64,000 bases of DNA from Robertmurraya korlensis (GTDB lineage: Bacteria; Bacillota; Bacilli; Bacillales; Cytobacillaceae): assembly GCF_023715225.1 (NCBI RefSeq), contig NZ_JAMBNS010000009.1:186001-250000 (forward strand). The letters are read 5' to 3'. Positions 26,324 to 35,393 of the stretch are shown piece after piece; position 1 is the stretch's first letter, and the number at the start of each line of letters is the position of its first letter. Under the pieces are notes generated by a model. That model was not told where the DNA came from. It made no database searches and worked only from the letters and a program-made list of their open reading frames with translations. A program made the translations under genes and the position numbers.

Positions 26324-28609
26324 TTTAGGAAGGATGGGAGCCAAAAATCTAGAGGGCTTAGCATTTTTGCCTCTTCTCTTATGTGGTATCGCTAAATAGC
26401 ATTCTTCTTGAGCCCGAGTGATCGCTACATATAGTAAACGACGTTCTTCCTCTATTGGTGCAGACTCGCCATTCCTCAAAGAGTCTAGTGCGTAGTCGTG
26501 GGGAATCCCACCGTCGACAACATCAAGAATATATACCACTCGGTATTCTAATCCTTTTGCTCGATGAATGGTGCTAAGGGTAATTGCCTGTTCAAGCTGT
26601 TTACTAAGCTGTTTAATTTCTTTATTCATAGCACTCATATGTTTCGTATGGTCCAGGAAGTCAATGATTGTTTGGAAGTTTTTAGCTGCAACCTTCAAAT
26701 CTCTAATATCATCAGATCCTTTTTCAAGACTATTTCCTTCATTGCCGCGCTTTTTTAAATAATCAGCAAATCCTACTTCTTTTTCAATGAATTCTATACA
26801 CTCTAACGGAGTGCGGCCTTTCAAGCTTCTAATGGATGGTAATAGTTTTTTTAGTTTTCTTTCTTGAAAAGCATGTCCCGTTGAAATATTGGATAAGCAT
26901 TCGAGCATCGAGCAATCATTCAAAATGCTGTTTGCTTTTAAGTCACTCATAACGGCCTGTCTAATAAAGAGAATCGGGAGTATCTGACTAATCGCGTGCT
27001 GGTCATCTTCATTAATAATTAGACGTAGAAAGGACAACATGGATTTTACTAGATAACGTTCATAAAAGTTCTCGGAATCCAGATCTATACGAAAAGGAAA
27101 GCTTGTGGTTGCCAGTCTTTCAAAAACTGCTCGGCTCCCGGTATTCGTTCGGTATAAGATGGCGATATCATTTGGAACATACCCGTTTTGTAGTTTCTCA
27201 TGTATATCTTGAACAATCATGGTTGCTTCCTCTTCTTCATCAAAAGGATAAAACAACAAAGGCGAAAGAGAATGTTGATATTGAGCATGCATATTTTTTT
27301 TCCTACGAGCTGTATTTTTTTCAATGATCCGGTTGGCAGTTGAAATGATCTCATGTGAGGACCGGTAATTTTGGTTTAGGATGATCATTGTACTATTTGG
27401 AAAATCTTTTTCAAATGAAAGAAGGTAATTAGGGTCACTACCTCGAAATGCATAAATAGATTGATCGTCATCTCCAACGGCAAATAAGTTCTCGGTTTTC
27501 CGAGATAGTAATTTAATCAACTCATATTGAACTTTATTAATATCTTGAAACTCATCAATTAAAAAGTATTGAAATCGATTTTGATACATCTCTAAAACAT
27601 CTGGATGCTCGGTTAAATATTGGTAACATCCGATGAGCATATCATCAAAGTCAAAAAGGTTCTTCTTTTCCTTTTCTTGTTCATAATATTTATATAAATG
27701 TAACACTTGCTCCTCCCAACGACTAACCGTTTGTACATCCTGTGGAAGAAGAAACGTATTTTTCCAATATCCAATTTGTTGTAGAGCTAAATCATATGCA
27801 AACTCCTTTTCATCAAGTGAAATGGTTTTGCCACCGTCTTTAAGAATTTGGTCCTTTTGCCAATCCTTTTTTATCAGTTTAGATGGATGCCATCTTTCTG
27901 GCTCATGGTAAGCTAGTATTCTATAAAAAATACTATGAAATGTACCAGTTAACAGTCTTTTGATGTCTGAAGGTGAAAGGAGAGGATATTGGTGAAGCCT
28001 TTCTTTCATTTCAGTAGCTGCTTTTGCTGTAAACGTAACGAGCATGATTGATTTTGGGTCTATTTTCAGCTCATAAAGCATATATGCAGCTCTTGTAGTC
28101 AACACTCTCGTCTTACCACTACCAGCACCAGCAACAACGAGGACAGAACCATTTACGGTTGTAACCGCATTTAGTTGTTGATCATCAAGCTGGAAACCAT
28201 TGTTGAATAATTGTTTTATATAGTGTGAGGTTATGGTTGTTTCTTGCCGAACGGTTGGTTGAAAGGAGGGAGAAGCTTTTACATGTATTGATGGCTGAAA
28301 CGAATGATGTTTGGCTGGAGATACAATCATACGTGTGACGGGTATTTTGAAGCCATTTCGTTCAACATATTCAATAGGTTCATTTACCATTTCTGCCGGT
28401 TTAACCTCTATATCTTTGCAATCCGAATGCTTTCGTAGCATATGATAAAAATAGGGCTCCTCTTGTATTCCTAAATACAATCGGACCTGTTCTTTACAAA
28501 TGGGACAATGGAGTTTACCTTTCTTAGCTTCATCATATACAAATTGATAATTCTCTCTATCTAAAATGTTCAAATTAACTTTTTCATTATTTTTTATAGC
28601 AATTTTCAT
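26321..28609 (-). CDS. yjcD: UvrD/Rep-type DNA helicase YjcD
   Basis: 762 residues. Helicase core begins near residue 135: Walker A VAGAGSGKTRVL, motif II IDEFQDINKVQY, motif III VGDDDQSIYAFRGSDP, motif IV LNQNYRSSHEI, motif V TIHRAKGLEY and motif VI YVAITRAQ. Unusually for UvrD proteins, the first about 60 residues form a cysteine/histidine module (CPICKEQVRLYLGIQ, FYHM, HSDC) like the CoiA N-terminus. Length equals B. subtilis YjcD. Probably acts in DNA repair; no partner is encoded nearby. Confidence 0.92.
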   Translation of the reverse strand: MKIAIKNNEKVNLNILDRENYQFVYDEAKKGKLHCPICKEQVRLYLGIQEEPYFYHMLRKHSDCKDIEVKPAEMVNEPIEYVERNGFKIPVTRMIVSPAKHHSFQPSIHVKASPSFQPTVRQETTITSHYIKQLFNNGFQLDDQQLNAVTTVNGSVLVVAGAGSGKTRVLTTRAAYMLYELKIDPKSIMLVTFTAKAATEMKERLHQYPLLSPSDIKRLLTGTFHSIFYRILAYHEPERWHPSKLIKKDWQKDQILKDGGKTISLDEKEFAYDLALQQIGYWKNTFLLPQDVQTVSRWEEQVLHLYKYYEQEKEKKNLFDFDDMLIGCYQYLTEHPDVLEMYQNRFQYFLIDEFQDINKVQYELIKLLSRKTENLFAVGDDDQSIYAFRGSDPNYLLSFEKDFPNSTMIILNQNYRSSHEIISTANRIIEKNTARRKKNMHAQYQHSLSPLLFYPFDEEEEATMIVQDIHEKLQNGYVPNDIAILYRTNTGSRAVFERLATTSFPFRIDLDSENFYERYLVKSMLSFLRLIINEDDQHAISQILPILFIRQAVMSDLKANSILNDCSMLECLSNISTGHAFQERKLKKLLPSIRSLKGRTPLECIEFIEKEVGFADYLKKRGNEGNSLEKGSDDIRDLKVAAKNFQTIIDFLDHTKHMSAMNKEIKQLSKQLEQAITLSTIHRAKGLEYRVVYILDVVDGGIPHDYALDSLRNGESAPIEEERRLLYVAITRAQEECYLAIPHKRRGKNAKPSRFLAPILPK

Positions 28610-28722
28610 AATTAACCCCTTAAAATCTAAAACTCAATCGAACTCTATCATAACAAAACAATTACTCCTACATAAAGAAGAAAAAATAAAAGTTTTATTT
28701 TTCCAAAAGCTCAAGGAGATTT

Positions 28723-29013
28723 ATGAAAGAGGTGAAGAAGATGGGCTATATTGCTCCAGTAGTTAATTTTCAATCAAACCAGTATATAGAGAGAAACTTA
28801 ATAGCATCAAGAGATCCATATAAATATGAATCGGTAAATAGAGTAAATCCGATAAAAAGTGGAACCTCAGAGGGGAATCAGCACCAGCAATCTTCTTTTT
28901 CTAAGAAATTAATTCAAAGAGAAGAAAGAAAAGTAGTAAGACCTACAAATGATGCACTAGCACACATATATGAGATTACAGGAAAAGGAAAGTACTTTGA
29001 TATAAGCGTATGA
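28723..29013 (+). CDS. Hypothetical protein (YjcE position)
   Basis: 96 residues, or 90 if the second ATG at 28741 (MGYIAPVVNFQSNQY, behind GAGGTGAAGAAG) is used; the first ATG also has AAGGAGATTT. No membrane segment; a polar, Ser/Lys-rich middle and a helical end (NDALAHIYEITGKGKYFDISV). It occupies the position of yjcE in B. subtilis, but I do not recognise a domain. Followed by its own terminator. Confidence 0.7.
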   Translation: MKEVKKMGYIAPVVNFQSNQYIERNLIASRDPYKYESVNRVNPIKSGTSEGNQHQQSSFSKKLIQREERKVVRPTNDALAHIYEITGKGKYFDISV

Positions 29014-29045
29014 AAAAATGCCTCAATAATGAGGCATTTTTTTAT
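29013..29045. terminator. Terminator between the YjcE-position gene and yjcF
   Basis: AAAAAATGCCTC / GAGGCATTTTTT hairpin with a 6-base loop, serving both convergent genes. Confidence 0.9.
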
Positions 29046-29464
29046 ATATATTTCTTCATTGTTCGATGTGGAATGCCAGCATCCATAAACTCTTCAGATA
29101 TGATTTCATATCCTAATTTATCGTAAAATGGGATGGCTTGAGTTTGAGCATTTAATTTTAATGCAGAATAATTATTTTGTTTGGCATATTGTTCGATTTT
29201 ATCCATTATTAATTTTCCAGCGCCGGTCCCTCTGCTCTGTGACAGCACACAAATTCGTTCCACTTTTCCGATGCCATCTATATTTCGAAAGCGGCCAGCA
29301 CCTATAGGCAATTCCTGATCATAGAGGACAAAGTGAGTGCACTCATCATCGTACTGGTCAATCTCTTCTTCTTCAGGTACTTGTTGTTCTTCCACAAATA
29401 CCAGTCTTCGAACTTTAAAAGCATCTTCGAGTTGTTCGTTTGTTGTAACGATTTCTACATTCAC
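29042..29464 (-). CDS. yjcF: GNAT acetyltransferase YjcF
   Basis: 140-residue ElaA/YjcF-type GNAT protein. Motif A is VERICVLSQSRGTGAGKLIMDKI, preceded by FVEEQQVPEEEEID that is typical of this subfamily. Lies 6 bases after yjcG on the minus strand, so the order yjcH-yjcG-yjcF follows B. subtilis. Substrate unknown. Confidence 0.9.
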   Translation of the reverse strand: MNVEIVTTNEQLEDAFKVRRLVFVEEQQVPEEEEIDQYDDECTHFVLYDQELPIGAGRFRNIDGIGKVERICVLSQSRGTGAGKLIMDKIEQYAKQNNYSALKLNAQTQAIPFYDKLGYEIISEEFMDAGIPHRTMKKYI

Positions 29465-29470
29465 TAGTAT

Positions 29471-29983
29471 CTATTCCTTTCCAAGCCTGAAAGTCTCAAA
29501 AACAGTCCATGAATCATTTTCTAATTGATATAAAAGATGGAATCGATCAACATATTCTTCGTGATTCATCTTCTGCATTCTTAAAGATCCAAAAACATCT
29601 GAATGCTCATCATCTGATAATCTTTGTCCTAGCGTAATATGAGGAACAAACGAATATTCTGTAGCCTCTCCATACCCAAGTGCATCAATCGCCTCATGTA
29701 GATCCGTTATCTCAGTTGAAGGTTCTACTTTAAAATAAATAACATTGTTTACGGGATGAAAAGAACTAAATTTCGGTATCTGAATATGTAAAGGAGAGAA
29801 TCTTTTTGCAATATCTTCAAGTTTATTTGCTAATGTTTTTGCCTCATCCTCACTTGCTTCAAATGGTGCTTTTAATGTGATATGTGGTGGAATGAGTGAG
29901 TAATGAGGATCATAGCGCTTTCTGTATGAATTAGCTAAATCTTGAAGTGTTTTTCCTGGGAAAATAACAATTCCAAATTTCAT
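29471..29983 (-). CDS. yjcG: 2H phosphoesterase / RNA ligase-like protein YjcG
   Basis: 170 residues of the LigT/2H superfamily: two HxT motifs, [12 protein letters not shown] (about 32-43) and [11 protein letters not shown] (about 120-130), face each other in the active site. Family members act on 2',3'-cyclic or 2'-5' phosphodiester bonds. Start ATG behind AACGGAGGTCATAAA. Co-transcribed with yjcF. Confidence 0.92.
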   Translation of the reverse strand: MKFGIVIFPGKTLQDLANSYRKRYDPHYSLIPPHITLKAPFEASEDEAKTLANKLEDIAKRFSPLHIQIPKFSSFHPVNNVIYFKVEPSTEITDLHEAIDALGYGEATEYSFVPHITLGQRLSDDEHSDVFGSLRMQKMNHEEYVDRFHLLYQLENDSWTVFETFRLGKE

Positions 29984-30098
29984 TTTATGACCTCCGTTAA
30001 TCTATGTAATATAGAAGACCTGAATATTGAATATTATAACAAATTTTCAAAATCATTTATATAATTATACCCATACATGGTCCGTAATACCCTTTGTA

Positions 30099-30827
30099 TT
30101 ATGAGCCAAACATTGCTTTTAGCGACGTTCTTAAGTCTCCTTGCCAATATGTCCAAGTATGATCTCCATCAAATTCATTATAAACATAGGAAAGAGAGTG
30201 CTTTTTTAAGTATTTGTTCAATTCACGGTTCGGTGTTAGAAAATCGTACACTTTATCATCAGTCAGATTTACGGCTGTCTCGTGTTTACCAATACTATGA
30301 TAAATGGAGAGAAGGCTAGTGGTGTTTGTATTCATCACTTTTTCCAAGACACTCTTATTAATGTATGGGGATTGAAGAATGACCTTTCCGAATGTATTAG
30401 GATACTTGATTGCGGCCAGTAGAGAAATAGTAGCCCCCAGGGAATCACCAATTAAAGCCCGTCCCATCCCCATTTGAAAGGTTGGAAACTCTTGATCTAG
30501 AAATGGTATAAGCTCATGAGCCAAAAAGCGGATGTAAGCTTCATGCTTGATACCTGTCGGATGATATTTTTCCCTGCGGTCTTTAGTTGTATCATAAGGA
30601 ACTCCAACGACAATAATATTCTCTATTTCTTTCTCGGAAAGTAGACCATCACAAAGCATTGCCATTCTACCTAATTGGAAATAATCCTTCCCATCAGCTG
30701 TAACAAGGAGATGATATTTGTACAAAGGTGAAAAATTGGCTGGCTTATATACTAAAAGGTTTATCTCTTCATTAAGTTCGTAACTATAAAATAACAAGTC
30801 TTGGATTGTTCCTTTTAGGATATTCAC
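30099..30827 (-). CDS. yjcH: Esterase-like alpha/beta hydrolase YjcH
   Basis: 242-residue putative esterase (Esterase_D/enterochelin-esterase type). Nucleophile elbow GDSLGA in ALIGDSLGATISLL, and a likely catalytic histidine in EFDGDHTWTYW. No signal peptide, so cytoplasmic. Start behind AAGGGGGAATGATCAGTGA. About 115 bases separate it from yjcG. Confidence 0.88.
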   Translation of the reverse strand: MNILKGTIQDLLFYSYELNEEINLLVYKPANFSPLYKYHLLVTADGKDYFQLGRMAMLCDGLLSEKEIENIIVVGVPYDTTKDRREKYHPTGIKHEAYIRFLAHELIPFLDQEFPTFQMGMGRALIGDSLGATISLLAAIKYPNTFGKVILQSPYINKSVLEKVMNTNTTSLLSIYHSIGKHETAVNLTDDKVYDFLTPNRELNKYLKKHSLSYVYNEFDGDHTWTYWQGDLRTSLKAMFGS

Positions 30828-31008
30828 TGATCATTCCCCCTTTAATTGGAATATAAAGGTACTAATTAAAATTCTAACATAAATATTGTATGGAAATAAA
30901 TTTATTTTACTAATGTATAAATACAGTATAGAAATACATAAATAAATACAGTGTAACAGAATGAATAATAGGAAAGTTGTTGGTGATATGCAAGTTGTAC
31001 CAAATAGT

Positions 31009-31037
31009 TTGACAAACTAATGAAAGGTTATGATAAA
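31009..31037 (+). promoter_or_regulatory. Candidate SigA promoter for the TAXI-TRAP operon
   Basis: TTGACA, 17-base spacer, GATAAA (within TATGATAAAAT) about 40 bases before the TTG start codon. The preceding 180 bases are AT-rich with no ORF. Confidence 0.55.
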
Positions 31038-31079
31038 ATTAAAAACGAAAAACTGGAAATTTATAAAGGGGGAATTCCA

Positions 31080-32081
31080 TTGAAAAAGAAACGTTTTCTT
31101 CTCTCAACTGTTCTGATGTTGGTACTGTCACTGGTGCTTGCTGCCTGTGGAGCAAACAAGGACGAGGGAACTGGTACTGAGGATAGCGGTGATTCAGGTG
31201 CTGAAAAACCAAAGTTCATTAGTATTGTAACTGGTGGAACTGGTGGTACATACTACCCGTTAGGTGGGTCATTCGCATCGATTATTTCAGATGCAACTGG
31301 TATTGAAACAAATGCTGAAACATCAGGTGCTTCTGCTGAGAACATGACGACACTTAAAGCTGGTGACGCAGAAATTGCCTTTTCACAAACTGATATCGCT
31401 TCATATGCTAAAGACGGAAAATTAATGTTTGAAGGAAATGCAGTTGATAATGTTCAAGCAATTGGAACATTATATCCAGAAACAATTCAAATTGTTACTA
31501 CTGCAAAGTCAGGTATCAAATCTGTTGAAGACTTAAAAGGGAAAAAAGTTTCCGTAGGAGCTCCAGGTTCAGGTACGGCAGCTAATGCAGAACAAATTTT
31601 AGAGGTTCATGGTTTATCATTCGATGATATCCAGAAGCAAGACCTATCATTTGATGAGTCTACTGCAGGTATTCAAGATGGAACAATTGATGCTGCATTC
31701 GTTACTGCTGGAACACCAACAGGAGCAGTGGAAGGTCTATCTGCTACAGAAGATATTGTGATTGTACCAATTGCTACTGATAAAATTGCAGAATTAATTG
31801 AAGCATATCCGTATTATATTGAGGATGAAGTTCCTGCTGGTACGTACGGTCTAACAGATAAAGTGGCAACTGTTGCTGTTCAAGCTATGTTAGTTGTTCG
31901 TTCAGACCTTTCTGAAGATGTTGTATACGATATCACGAAGGCTATCTTTGAAAACCTAGATAAAGTGACACATGCAAAAGGTAAGTTAATCTCAGCTGAA
32001 AATGCTGTAAATGGTGTGGGAATTGACATCCATCCAGGTGCACAGAAGTATTATGATGAAAAAGGTATTAAAGCTGAATAA
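31080..32081 (+). CDS. TAXI-family TRAP transporter solute-binding lipoprotein
   Basis: 333 residues from a TTG behind AAAGGGGGAATTCCA. Lipoprotein signal peptide KKRFLLSTVLMLVLSLVLAAC, then a Ser/Gly/Asp-rich linker. The TAXI signature TGGTGGTYYPLGGSFA is followed by the periplasmic-binding fold. Binds an unknown anionic solute, glutamate-like or carboxylate in known cases, and delivers it to the fused permease encoded two genes on. The longer frame from 31020 is rejected because it would bury the signal peptide. Confidence 0.93.
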   Translation: MKKKRFLLSTVLMLVLSLVLAACGANKDEGTGTEDSGDSGAEKPKFISIVTGGTGGTYYPLGGSFASIISDATGIETNAETSGASAENMTTLKAGDAEIAFSQTDIASYAKDGKLMFEGNAVDNVQAIGTLYPETIQIVTTAKSGIKSVEDLKGKKVSVGAPGSGTAANAEQILEVHGLSFDDIQKQDLSFDESTAGIQDGTIDAAFVTAGTPTGAVEGLSATEDIVIVPIATDKIAELIEAYPYYIEDEVPAGTYGLTDKVATVAVQAMLVVRSDLSEDVVYDITKAIFENLDKVTHAKGKLISAENAVNGVGIDIHPGAQKYYDEKGIKAE

Positions 32082-32102
32082 TAAAGTAGTTTGGTGAAAA
32101 TG

Positions 32103-32147
32103 TGACCGACCGGCTTTTATAACCAATTAGGTTATTTTGGTCGGTCA
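32103..32147 (+). terminator. Attenuator-like hairpin between the TAXI protein gene and the DUF1850 gene
   Basis: TGACCGACC / GGTCGGTCA outer stem with an inner ATAACC / GGTTAT stem, followed by ATTTTCG. Placed as expected for a partial terminator that lowers permease expression relative to the binding protein. Confidence 0.7.
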
Positions 32148-32196
32148 ATTTTCGCTTTATAGAGATAAATATGTATTAGAAATTGGACGTGTTACC

Positions 32197-32724
32197 ATGG
32201 AGAAAGTGATTAAAAGCAAGTCCTTTCTAAGTTTATTCCTCAGTATATTACTCATCATTTGTTTATCAATCATTCCATACAAAAAAGCATTAACGTTTCA
32301 GTTAGAGAACACCGGTGAAGTTCTTGTGTATATTCCACTCGGTGACCATCCGGAATTTAAGATAAAATATACACATTCAATTCATCTTTCAGACGTAATT
32401 GAGAGTTATCAAATAAATAACAATGGGGAAATAAAGCAGTTTGAACTCGAATTTTCTGATTTTTCCATCGGAATGCCAGAAAATGCATCAAAAGGTGAAG
32501 TTTTCGAGCAAGAAAATGGAAAGTATTATATAAAGAATATGAATCGAGTTTTTCCATACTTTGATTTAAGAACGGGAAAGGTTCGTGCTAATCATACAGT
32601 AATATATGGAAATAGAGAGTACCCATTAAACGAATATATACAGCCAGGTACTTGGGTTAGAATAAAGGTAACTAAGATGAACCTTTATCAACAATGGAAA
32701 GGAGTGAATCTCATTGACGGATAA
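32197..32724 (+). CDS. DUF1850 domain-containing protein
   Basis: 175 residues from the ATG (MEKVIKSKSFLSLFLS). One N-terminal membrane anchor (FLSLFLSILLIICLSIIPY) exposes a beta-rich DUF1850 domain with the conserved KIKYTHSIHLSDVIESY block. Genes of this family sit between TAXI binding proteins and TRAP permeases, so it is probably an accessory subunit. The start is uncertain: no strong ribosome binding site, and an earlier TTG at 32137 lies inside the attenuator. Overlaps the next gene by 11 bases. Confidence 0.8.
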   Translation: MEKVIKSKSFLSLFLSILLIICLSIIPYKKALTFQLENTGEVLVYIPLGDHPEFKIKYTHSIHLSDVIESYQINNNGEIKQFELEFSDFSIGMPENASKGEVFEQENGKYYIKNMNRVFPYFDLRTGKVRANHTVIYGNREYPLNEYIQPGTWVRIKVTKMNLYQQWKGVNLIDG

Positions 32725-34663
32725 ATTTGAATCTCTGTCACAAGAACAGCAAGAAGAACTTTTAGAAAAATACGATCCGGAAGCTGGTTCGAGAAAGCTA
32801 ACAGGAATATTTGGTTGGATTGTATTTCTCGGATTATTATCATTTTCATTATTTCAACTTTATACAGGTATTTTTGGTATACTAACCGCACAACTGCAAC
32901 GTTCTATACATTTAGGATTTGCTCTTGCTCTTATATTTCTACTTTTTCCTGCTAGAAAAGCAAAAGGGAAGAAGCATAAAGTTGCTTGGTATGATGTATT
33001 ACTAGCAATAGCTTCAGTTGCGGTGGGTGCCTATTGGCCGCTTATGATCGATGAGTTAGTTTTACGAGTTGGTATGTTAACCAATATGGACTTCTATATT
33101 GGACTTCTTGCCATTATTCTTGTGCTTGAAGCAACAAGAAGGGCAGTGGGACTTCCGATAACAATTATTGCAGGACTTTTTCTTGCATATGCTGTCTATG
33201 GACCATATATGCCGAGCTTTCTAGCGCATCGAGGGTTATCACTTGAGCGACTAGTACAAACGATGTTTTATACAACCGAAGGAATTCTGGGGACACCATT
33301 AGGAGTTTCATCAACGTATATCTTCTTATTTTTACTTTTTGGTGCTTTCCTTGTAAAAACAGGTGTTGGGCAGTATTTCAATGACTTAGCAGTATCAATC
33401 GCCGGAAAAAGAGTTGGTGGCCCTGCAAAGGTGGCTATATTCTCAAGTGCTTTACAAGGGACAATTAGTGGGAGCTCAGTTGCTAACGTTGTTACTTCGG
33501 GTTCATTTACTATCCCTATGATGAAAAAGCTTGGTTATAAAAAGGAATTTGCTGGTGCAGTAGAGGCTGCAGCTTCCACTGGTGGGCAATTAATGCCACC
33601 AATCATGGGTGCTGCTGCATTTTTAATGGTAGAATTTATTGGTGGAATTACGTATTGGGAGATTGCGAAAGCAGCTGCTATTCCAGCTTTGCTATATTTT
33701 TCTGGGATCTGGATTATGACCCACTTTGAAGCCAAGCGACTTGGACTTAGAGGCTTAAAAGAAGAGGAAATGCCTAATCGTAAAGAGGTACTTAAAAAGT
33801 TCTATTTATTAACGCCGATCATAGCAGTTATCGTGTTAATGACATCTGGTATGACTGTAACAAGAGCTGCACTTTTCTCTATTCTGATAGCAATTATAGT
33901 AGGAGCTTTTAATAAAGAAACACGAGTAGGTATTAGAGGTATTATCGAAGCGCTTGTAGATGGTGCAAGAACGGCACTTGGAGTAGCAGCGGCTACGGCT
34001 GCGGCTGGTATCATTGTTGGGGTTGTAACAAAGACCGGGCTAGGATTAAAGCTTGCTAATGGGTTATTAGATCTTGCTGGTGGAGCGTTAATACCAACCT
34101 TAATGTTAACCATGCTTGCAGCGATAGTGCTAGGAATGGGATCTCCGACAACAGCAAACTATGTAATTACGTCTACAATTGCGGCACCGGCAATCATCTT
34201 GCTTGGGGTACCTGATTTGTCAGCGCATTTATTTGTGTTTTATTTCGGAATCATTGCTGACATTACACCACCGGTTGCGTTAGCAGCTTTTGCAGCAGCA
34301 GGTGTTTCTGGAGGCGAGCCAATCCGTACAGGTGTGCAATCAGCAAAGTTGGCTATAGCAGCATTTATCATTCCATATATGTTTGTTTTATCGCCAGAGT
34401 TATTAATGATTGATACAACATGGGCGTATCTTATTTGGGTGATCTTCTCTGCACTTGCAGGTATGATGGCGATAGGTGCAGGAGTTATCGGATATTGGAT
34501 GAGAAAACTATTCTGGTGGGAACGAATTGTTGGAATTGTTGGAGGCGTTCTTCTTATTTATCCAGAAGGGGTTACTGACATCATTGGGTTAGTGACGTTT
34601 GGAGTATTAGTTGCACTTCAATTGATTATTAAAAGACCAGAAGCAACGAGAGCCATAGGATAA
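32714..34663 (+). CDS. TRAP transporter fused permease (DctQM type)
   Basis: 649 residues from a TTG behind AAAGGAGTGAATCTCA. The small DctQ-like domain (first about 120 residues, several membrane helices) is fused to a DctM-like domain with the conserved GTISGSSVANVVTSG, ASTGGQLMPPIMGAAAF and GMGSPTTANYVI segments. It is the membrane part of the TAXI transporter, driven by an ion gradient. Last gene of the operon. Confidence 0.93.
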   Translation: MTDKFESLSQEQQEELLEKYDPEAGSRKLTGIFGWIVFLGLLSFSLFQLYTGIFGILTAQLQRSIHLGFALALIFLLFPARKAKGKKHKVAWYDVLLAIASVAVGAYWPLMIDELVLRVGMLTNMDFYIGLLAIILVLEATRRAVGLPITIIAGLFLAYAVYGPYMPSFLAHRGLSLERLVQTMFYTTEGILGTPLGVSSTYIFLFLLFGAFLVKTGVGQYFNDLAVSIAGKRVGGPAKVAIFSSALQGTISGSSVANVVTSGSFTIPMMKKLGYKKEFAGAVEAAASTGGQLMPPIMGAAAFLMVEFIGGITYWEIAKAAAIPALLYFSGIWIMTHFEAKRLGLRGLKEEEMPNRKEVLKKFYLLTPIIAVIVLMTSGMTVTRAALFSILIAIIVGAFNKETRVGIRGIIEALVDGARTALGVAAATAAAGIIVGVVTKTGLGLKLANGLLDLAGGALIPTLMLTMLAAIVLGMGSPTTANYVITSTIAAPAIILLGVPDLSAHLFVFYFGIIADITPPVALAAFAAAGVSGGEPIRTGVQSAKLAIAAFIIPYMFVLSPELLMIDTTWAYLIWVIFSALAGMMAIGAGVIGYWMRKLFWWERIVGIVGGVLLIYPEGVTDIIGLVTFGVLVALQLIIKRPEATRAIG

Positions 34664-34670
34664 TAACGAA

Positions 34671-34705
34671 GCAAAAGAGCCTAGCTAATATAAGGCTCTT
34701 TTTGC
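34671..34705. terminator. Terminator after the TRAP operon
   Basis: GCAAAAGAGCC / GGCTCTTTTTGC stem around a 13-base loop, convergent with the small minus-strand gene. Confidence 0.85.
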
Positions 34706-34908
34706 TTTATCGGAAACACCGATAAAATATTATCCAGTTTAAATAACCTATTTTGTTTACGTAAAAAACAGTAGGCTCGAATATAGTTCGGGTTCATTTC
34801 ATGTACGAGTATGGTACGCTGCGTTATGTTTTGTTTGTCAGAAACATAAATGATTTCTACCGGTTGTTTTTCATGTAAGACCTTCATTAAAAATCGGTGC
34901 ATTTGCAT
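34681..34908 (-). CDS. Small WYL-domain-like protein
   Basis: 75 residues starting MQMHRFLMKVLHE; ATGs at 34902 and 34926 are alternatives. The strands PVEIIYVSDKQNITQRTILVHEMNPNY and the end LFKLDNILSVFP resemble a single WYL domain, a ligand-binding fold that normally follows an HTH. No HTH is present here. The frame runs up to 35010, but that part is the terminator of the upstream gene, so it is not coding. Confidence 0.65.
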   Translation of the reverse strand: MQMHRFLMKVLHEKQPVEIIYVSDKQNITQRTILVHEMNPNYIRAYCFLRKQNRLFKLDNILSVFPIKQKEPYIS

Positions 34909-34972
34909 CCCTCGCAATTGGATCATGATACTCTTATTATATACGAACAAGTGTTCTTTATTCAATGCATTC

Positions 34973-35003
34973 AAAAAAGTGTGGAAAAAATCCACACTTT
35001 TTT
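34973..35003 (-). terminator. Terminator of the YozQ-like gene
   Basis: AAAAAAGTGTGG / CCACACTTTTTT, 12 base pairs with A and T runs on both strands, 4 bases beyond the stop codon of the gene at 35007-35168. Confidence 0.88.
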
Positions 35004-35006
35004 GAA

Positions 35007-35168
35007 TCATTCATTCTTTTCTAGTTCTTGGTCAATTGTCCCTTCGTAATAACCATCACTTGCTTGTTCATGTGTTTGGGCTAATCCCATTTCGAGTTGA
35101 TTTTCACTGTTGTAATCAGAGGGCTCAAAGGTTTTACCAGCAATTTTTGATGAGTTGTTTTTTTTCAT
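35007..35168 (-). CDS. YozQ-like (DUF4025) small protein
   Basis: 53 residues, hydrophilic and acidic, starting MKKNNSSKIAGKTFEPSDY with the core GLAQTHEQASDGYYEGTID that is characteristic of the YozQ/DUF4025 family. Ribosome binding site AAAGGCGGAGATCG precedes the ATG and a strong terminator follows. Function unknown. Confidence 0.75.
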   Translation of the reverse strand: MKKNNSSKIAGKTFEPSDYNSENQLEMGLAQTHEQASDGYYEGTIDQELEKNE

Positions 35169-35290
35169 TCGATCTCCGCCTTTTCATCATTTTCAATCCA
35201 AATTCATACTTATTTTTTGATAAAAGGAAGAAGTGCATACAAACAATAAAATAAAAAACTGCACATATTTTGGCAGTTTCAAGGGGATGG

Positions 35291-35392
35291 TTAATTTTTC
35301 CTTAATCTAAACTTACTTCCACATTTACAGAGCACACTATGTTTCAAATATTTAATGGGAGTTTGACACTTAGGACATACATTGTTATGCAT
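35291..35392 (-). CDS. Micro zinc-ribbon protein downstream of the PerR-like regulator
   Basis: 33 residues containing CPKC near the N-terminus and CKCG near the C-terminus (VCPKCQTPIKYLKHSVLCKC), enough to bind one zinc. The ATG is one base after the stop codon of the Fur/PerR-family gene (TAGTATG), with AAGGCGAT as ribosome binding site, so it is translated from the same mRNA. I do not recognise a named family. Confidence 0.7.
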   Translation of the reverse strand: MHNNVCPKCQTPIKYLKHSVLCKCGSKFRLRKN

Positions 35393-35393
35393 A

